Assembly: GCA_005880075.1 (NCBI GenBank)
Contig: VBJT01000074.1
Location: 1 to 6,982 of the forward strand
Direction: 5' to 3'
Length of the DNA: 6,982 nucleotides
From: Chloroflexota bacterium
GTDB taxonomy: Bacteria > Chloroflexota > Dehalococcoidia > SM23-28-2 > RBG-16-64-32
Made by a program: the position numbers and the translations under genes
Notes under the pieces: model-generated
What the model was told of the DNA's origin: nothing
The model's database searches: none
What the model saw: only the letters and a program-made list of their open reading frames with translations
Shown here: positions 4,459 to 6,982 of the stretch, piece after piece
Layout: the number at the start of each line of letters is the position of its first letter
Numbering within the stretch: position 1 is the first letter of the stretch

Positions 4459-5787
4459 ATGTTCGACTCCCTTACCGATAAGCTGCAGGGCGTTTTTCGG
4501 CGCTTGGGCGGGCGCGGAACAATCACCGAGAAAGACCTCGACGAGGCCCTTCGCGAGGTCCGCCTCGCGCTGCTTGAGGCAGACGTCAACTACAAGGTCG
4601 TCAAGGATTTCGTGGCGGGCGTTCGCGAACATGCCCTCGGCGCCGACGTCACGAAGAGCCTCACGCCGATGCAGCAGATCATCGACATCGTCAACCAGCA
4701 GATGATCGAGGTGCTGGGCGGCGGGCACGCGGCCCTCCAGAAGGCGAAATCGCCGCCGACGGTCGTCATGCTCGTCGGGCTCAAGGGCTCCGGCAAGACG
4801 ACAACGACGGCGAAGCTCGGCCTTCATCTGCGACGCGCCGGAGGCACGCCTCTGATGGTCGCTGCCGATCCTGAGCGAGTGGCCGGCGCCGAGCAGTTGA
4901 CCTCGCTCGGCAAGCAACTGCAGATCTCGGTCATGGCACCCGAGGACGGAACGAAGCCCGAGCAAGCGTGCAAACAGGGCCTGGCCGAGGCGAAACGCAC
5001 CAACGCGTCCTCCGTACTCGTTGATACCGTCGGCTACGTCCACATCGATAGCGAGGCGCAGGCTTCTCTCAAATCGCTGCACAAGGCGCTCTCCCCCACC
5101 GAAGTCCTTCTGGTAGCAGACGCGATGACGGGCCAGGAGGCTGTCCACGCGGCTGAGGAGTTCAACAAGGCCGTCCCGCTCACCGGGCTGATCCTTACCA
5201 AGCTCGACGGCGACGCGCGCGGTGGGGCGGCTCTCTCGATTCGCGCCGTAACCGGTGTTCCTATCAAGTTCGTCGGCGTCGGCGAGAAAGCGGACGCGCT
5301 CGAGGCGTTCTACCCGGACCGCTTCGCCTCCCGCATTCTCGGAATGGGCGACCTGCTTACCCTGATCGAAAAGGCGAAGGCCGAGCTGACTGACGAGGAC
5401 GCCGAATCCCTTACTGAGCGACTCAAGAAGGGCGAGGTCACACTGGACGACTTCCTCGAGCAGTTCCAGCGCATCAAACGTATGGGCCCGCTCGGGCAGC
5501 TCGTGGGCATGATCCCGGGACTCTCGCAGATCAAGAACCGCCTCAACGTAGACGAGATGGACGAGGGCTTCTTCAACCGGGTCGAGGCGATGATTTACTC
5601 GATGACCAAAGAAGAGCGCCGGGCTCCCGAGATCATCGATGGCAGCCGCCGCCGTCGCATCGCAATGGGTAGCGGCACCCAGCCCGCTGACGTCAACCGC
5701 TTGCTCAAGCAGTACAAGGAAGCGAAGAAGATCCTGCAAATGATTAGCACCGGCCGCGGCTCCAAAATCACGCCGTTCCTCCGGTAG
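4459..5787 (+). CDS. ffh: Signal recognition particle protein Ffh, with altered GTPase motifs
   Basis: A 442-residue SRP GTPase that binds signal sequences on translating ribosomes and docks with FtsY at the membrane. The N domain is residues 1-~95 (ALLEADVNYKVVKDF is typical). The G domain is ~100-300. The M domain is ~310-442, with MGPLGQLVGMIPG (342-354) and the SRP-RNA-binding motif SRRRRIAMGSGT (396-407). Conserved G-domain parts are TKLD (247-250), GDARGG (251-256) and ADAMTGQEA (220-228). Three motifs deviate: the P-loop is GLKGSGKTT (Lys109 for the usual Gln), motif II is DPERVAGAEQL (137-147; usual D.YRPAA.EQL, with Asp137, Arg140 and Gln146 kept), and G3 is DTVGY (189-193; usual DTAGR, so the active-site Arg is Tyr193). 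The reading frame is intact throughout, and the gene sits in its classic operon, so this is probably the only Ffh. The M domain is relatively poor in Met. The ATG matches the family start (MF.SL.DKLQ.VF). Confidence 0.96.
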   Translation: MFDSLTDKLQGVFRRLGGRGTITEKDLDEALREVRLALLEADVNYKVVKDFVAGVREHALGADVTKSLTPMQQIIDIVNQQMIEVLGGGHAALQKAKSPPTVVMLVGLKGSGKTTTTAKLGLHLRRAGGTPLMVAADPERVAGAEQLTSLGKQLQISVMAPEDGTKPEQACKQGLAEAKRTNASSVLVDTVGYVHIDSEAQASLKSLHKALSPTEVLLVADAMTGQEAVHAAEEFNKAVPLTGLILTKLDGDARGGAALSIRAVTGVPIKFVGVGEKADALEAFYPDRFASRILGMGDLLTLIEKAKAELTDEDAESLTERLKKGEVTLDDFLEQFQRIKRMGPLGQLVGMIPGLSQIKNRLNVDEMDEGFFNRVEAMIYSMTKEERRAPEIIDGSRRRRIAMGSGTQPADVNRLLKQYKEAKKILQMISTGRGSKITPFLR

Positions 5788-5812
5788 CCGAATGACCCTC
5801 TCACACCAGATC

Positions 5813-5818
5813 GGAGGT
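5813..5818 (+). promoter_or_regulatory. Ribosome binding site that fixes the TTG start of rpsP
   Basis: GGAGGT ends 5 nt before TTG 5824. The first codons after this TTG (LRIRLSRVGKKKQP) align with the universal bS16 N-terminus, and no ATG or GTG is available there. Confidence 0.85.
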
Positions 5819-5823
5819 GCTGG

Positions 5824-6369
5824 TTGCTGCGAATCCGCCTGTCCCGGGTAGGCAAGAAGAAACAGCCCGCCTACCGCATCGTCGTCGCCGACTCACGCTC
5901 CCCCCGCGACGGTTCCTTCCTCAAGATCATCGGGCACTACAACCCGCTCGCGGACCCAGTCACTCTCGTAGTAAAGGAAGACGAGGCCATCCACTGGCTC
6001 GAGAAGGGCGCGAAGCCTTCCGACACCGCCGCCAAGCTGCTAACGCGCATTGGCGTGATGGAGCGCGCCGGGCGGCCGCCCTTCCGATATCAGGGCAAGG
6101 ACATGCCCGCGCTGCCCAAGAAGAAGGCTGCCGGGGCGGCGAAACCGGCAGCCGAGCCTGCTGCCAAAGCCGAAGCCCCGCCAAGCGCCGAGACCGCGGA
6201 GCCCTCCGTTCAAGAGCCGCCCTCCGAGGCCGCACCTGCAGCCGAGGCAGGCGCGCTGGAAGAAAAACCGGCAGCGGCCGAAGCCGGCGGGGAGAAGCCC
6301 CCTACTGAAATTGAACCAGAAGCCACGAGCGAAGAGCCAAGCCAGGAACCAGCTGAAAACCAGGAGTAA
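5824..6369 (+). CDS. rpsP: 30S ribosomal protein bS16 with long acidic C-terminal tail
   Basis: Residues 1-~82 are a standard bS16: RIRLSRVGKKKQPAYRIVVAD, SRSPRDG.FLKIIGHYNP, and AIHWLEKGAKPSDTAAKLLTRIGV. bS16 binds 16S rRNA early in 30S assembly and is essential in most bacteria. The family is usually 80-95 residues. Here 181 residues are encoded, the excess being a basic linker (KDMPALPKKKA, 92-102) and a low-complexity Ala/Pro/Glu tail (about 103-181) with 19 Glu after residue 110 and no aromatic residue. The tail is expected to be disordered and solvent-exposed. Similar but unrelated tails occur on bS16 of some actinobacteria. The gene starts with TTG, 36 nt after ffh, and its stop codon directly follows the AGGAG (6362-6366) that serves khpA, so the two are probably translationally coupled. 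Confidence 0.95.
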   Translation: MLRIRLSRVGKKKQPAYRIVVADSRSPRDGSFLKIIGHYNPLADPVTLVVKEDEAIHWLEKGAKPSDTAAKLLTRIGVMERAGRPPFRYQGKDMPALPKKKAAGAAKPAAEPAAKAEAPPSAETAEPSVQEPPSEAAPAAEAGALEEKPAAAEAGGEKPPTEIEPEATSEEPSQEPAENQE

Positions 6370-6374
6370 GCCAC

Positions 6375-6602
6375 ATGAAAGAGCTCATCGAGTTCATGGC
6401 AAAGTCAATCGTCGATAGCCCCGAGGACGTCGAGGTCTTGGAGGAAGATGGCGGCGACCACGTGATCTTCCATCTGCACGTGGCTGAAGACGATATGGGG
6501 CGCGTCATCGGCAAGCAGGGCCGTATCGCGAACGCCATGCGTACGCTCCTCAAGGTCGCGGCCATTCGTAAGGGTGCGCGGGCCGTCCTCGAGATAGGCT
6601 AG
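6375..6602 (+). CDS. khpA: KH-domain RNA-binding protein KhpA (YlqC family)
   Basis: A 75-residue single KH domain, the usual size for the family found between rpsP and rimM. The GxxG loop that contacts RNA is VIGKQGRIANAMRTLL (44-59), with GKQG at 46-49. The sheet strands are VEVLEEDGGDHVIFHLHV (19-36) and ARAVLEIG (68-75). In Firmicutes KhpA pairs with KhpB (Jag/EloR) to bind RNA and affect cell elongation and division. No khpB is in this window, and that role is only inferred here. AGGAG 8 nt upstream lies within the last codons of rpsP, and only 5 nt separate the genes. The protein is soluble and cytosolic, with no membrane segment. Confidence 0.93.
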   Translation: MKELIEFMAKSIVDSPEDVEVLEEDGGDHVIFHLHVAEDDMGRVIGKQGRIANAMRTLLKVAAIRKGARAVLEIG

Positions 6603-6668
6603 GCCGCGACTTCGCTTTTGTGCCCAAGAACCAGCACTTTAACCATCGCTTGAAACAATTCGTCCGCC

Positions 6669-6982
6669 TTGGATGAGATTGCCGTCGGCTTCGTCGCTGT
6701 CGGACGCATATTGCGCGCACACGGCGTTCATGGCGACCTGATCGTCGAGCCGCTGGCGCCGCCCGAGTCCCTCGCCTCCCATCGTCCCGTCACGATTTCC
6801 GGCGGCGAGTACGAGATCGCGCAGGCGCGCAGCGAAGGGCGTTTGCTCCGCATCAGGCTGGCCGGTGTCGACACGAGGGAGCAAGCGCGGGCGCTACGCG
6901 GGGCATATCTCCAGGTACGCGAAGGCGATCTCGCCCTTCTTCCAGATGGCGAATACTATCGTTTCCAGCTTATTGGCCTGCT
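6669..6982 (+). CDS. rimM: Ribosome maturation factor RimM (5' part, cut by window end)
   Basis: The first 104 codons of RimM, which helps assemble the 30S head by binding uS19 and acts on 16S rRNA maturation. The N-terminal barrel shows VGRILRAHGVHGDLIVEPL (11-29), the family's GRI...HG..G signature, and then LAGVDTREQARALRGAYLQV (64-83), the usual G...RE.AE.LRG segment. The PRC-barrel half begins at LLPDGEYYRFQLIGL (90-104), where the window stops. An in-frame TGA at 6651 and the lack of ATG or GTG leave TTG 6669 as the start. No clear Shine-Dalgarno sequence precedes it, and a 66-nt gap separates it from khpA. In many bacteria trmD and rplS follow; that lies outside the window. Confidence 0.92.
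   Translation, partial: MDEIAVGFVAVGRILRAHGVHGDLIVEPLAPPESLASHRPVTISGGEYEIAQARSEGRLLRIRLAGVDTREQARALRGAYLQVREGDLALLPDGEYYRFQLIGL

Noticed and set aside
4438..5739. Long open frame (433 codons) on the minus strand opposite ffh
   Set aside because: It mirrors the codon structure of ffh, has no recognisable domain and has a low-complexity Arg/Leu/Asp composition typical of antisense frames in GC-rich genes.
4459..5787. ffh as a pseudogene because of its abnormal GTPase motifs
   Set aside because: The frame is full length, the P-loop Lys-Thr, motif II Asp/Arg/Gln, TKLD and RNA-binding motif are intact, and the operon context is normal.

Overview
The window is GC-rich bacterial chromosome with dense, mostly housekeeping genes on both strands. 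The order ffh-rpsP-khpA-rimM, the sequence character of Ffh (M-domain RNA-binding motif of the type SRRRRIA.GSGT, 'ILGMGD', 'TKLDGDARGGAALS') and a lone nitroreductase, DinB-fold protein and ECF sigma factor fit a Chloroflexota bacterium, perhaps a Dehalococcoidia-like lineage. This assignment is inferred from remembered family features, not from a search. I see no CRISPR array, tRNA, rRNA or intact mobile element.

Left part (1-2340). About 400 bp without a convincing gene opens the window. It holds a block of CTCG-type units at roughly 10-bp spacing (106-153) and a possible leftward extended -10 box at the edge. A DinB-fold protein (405-926, +) follows. It converges on an orphan phage-integrase-type core-binding domain with no catalytic domain (1450-1049, -), which lies downstream of an FMN nitroreductase (2310-1525, -). 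Between the convergent genes are two inverted repeats.

Middle part (2341-4377). A divergent intergenic region separates the nitroreductase from an ECF-type sigma factor (2622-3206, +). The sigma gene has a near-consensus housekeeping promoter, an AT-rich upstream element and a ~100-nt leader that can fold into a three-tier hairpin. No anti-sigma gene is adjacent. Next comes a type I glyceraldehyde-3-phosphate dehydrogenase gene with a textbook promoter (CTGACA-17-TATAAT) and a strong ribosome binding site.

Right part (4378-6982). The ffh promoter (TTGACT-17-TAGAAT) sits so close to the ATG that the transcript should be almost leaderless. Downstream, tightly spaced, are rpsP (TTG start, long acidic Ala/Pro/Glu tail), khpA (KH-domain RNA chaperone) and the start of rimM (TTG start, cut by the window end). 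The cluster joins co-translational protein targeting with 30S ribosome assembly.

The most unusual signal is in Ffh. The usually near-invariant GTPase motifs are altered together: the P-loop reads GLKGSGKTT instead of GLQGSGKTT, motif II reads DPERVAGAEQL instead of D.YRPAA.EQL, and G3 reads DTVGY instead of DTAGR. The TKLD motif and the RNA-binding M domain are canonical.
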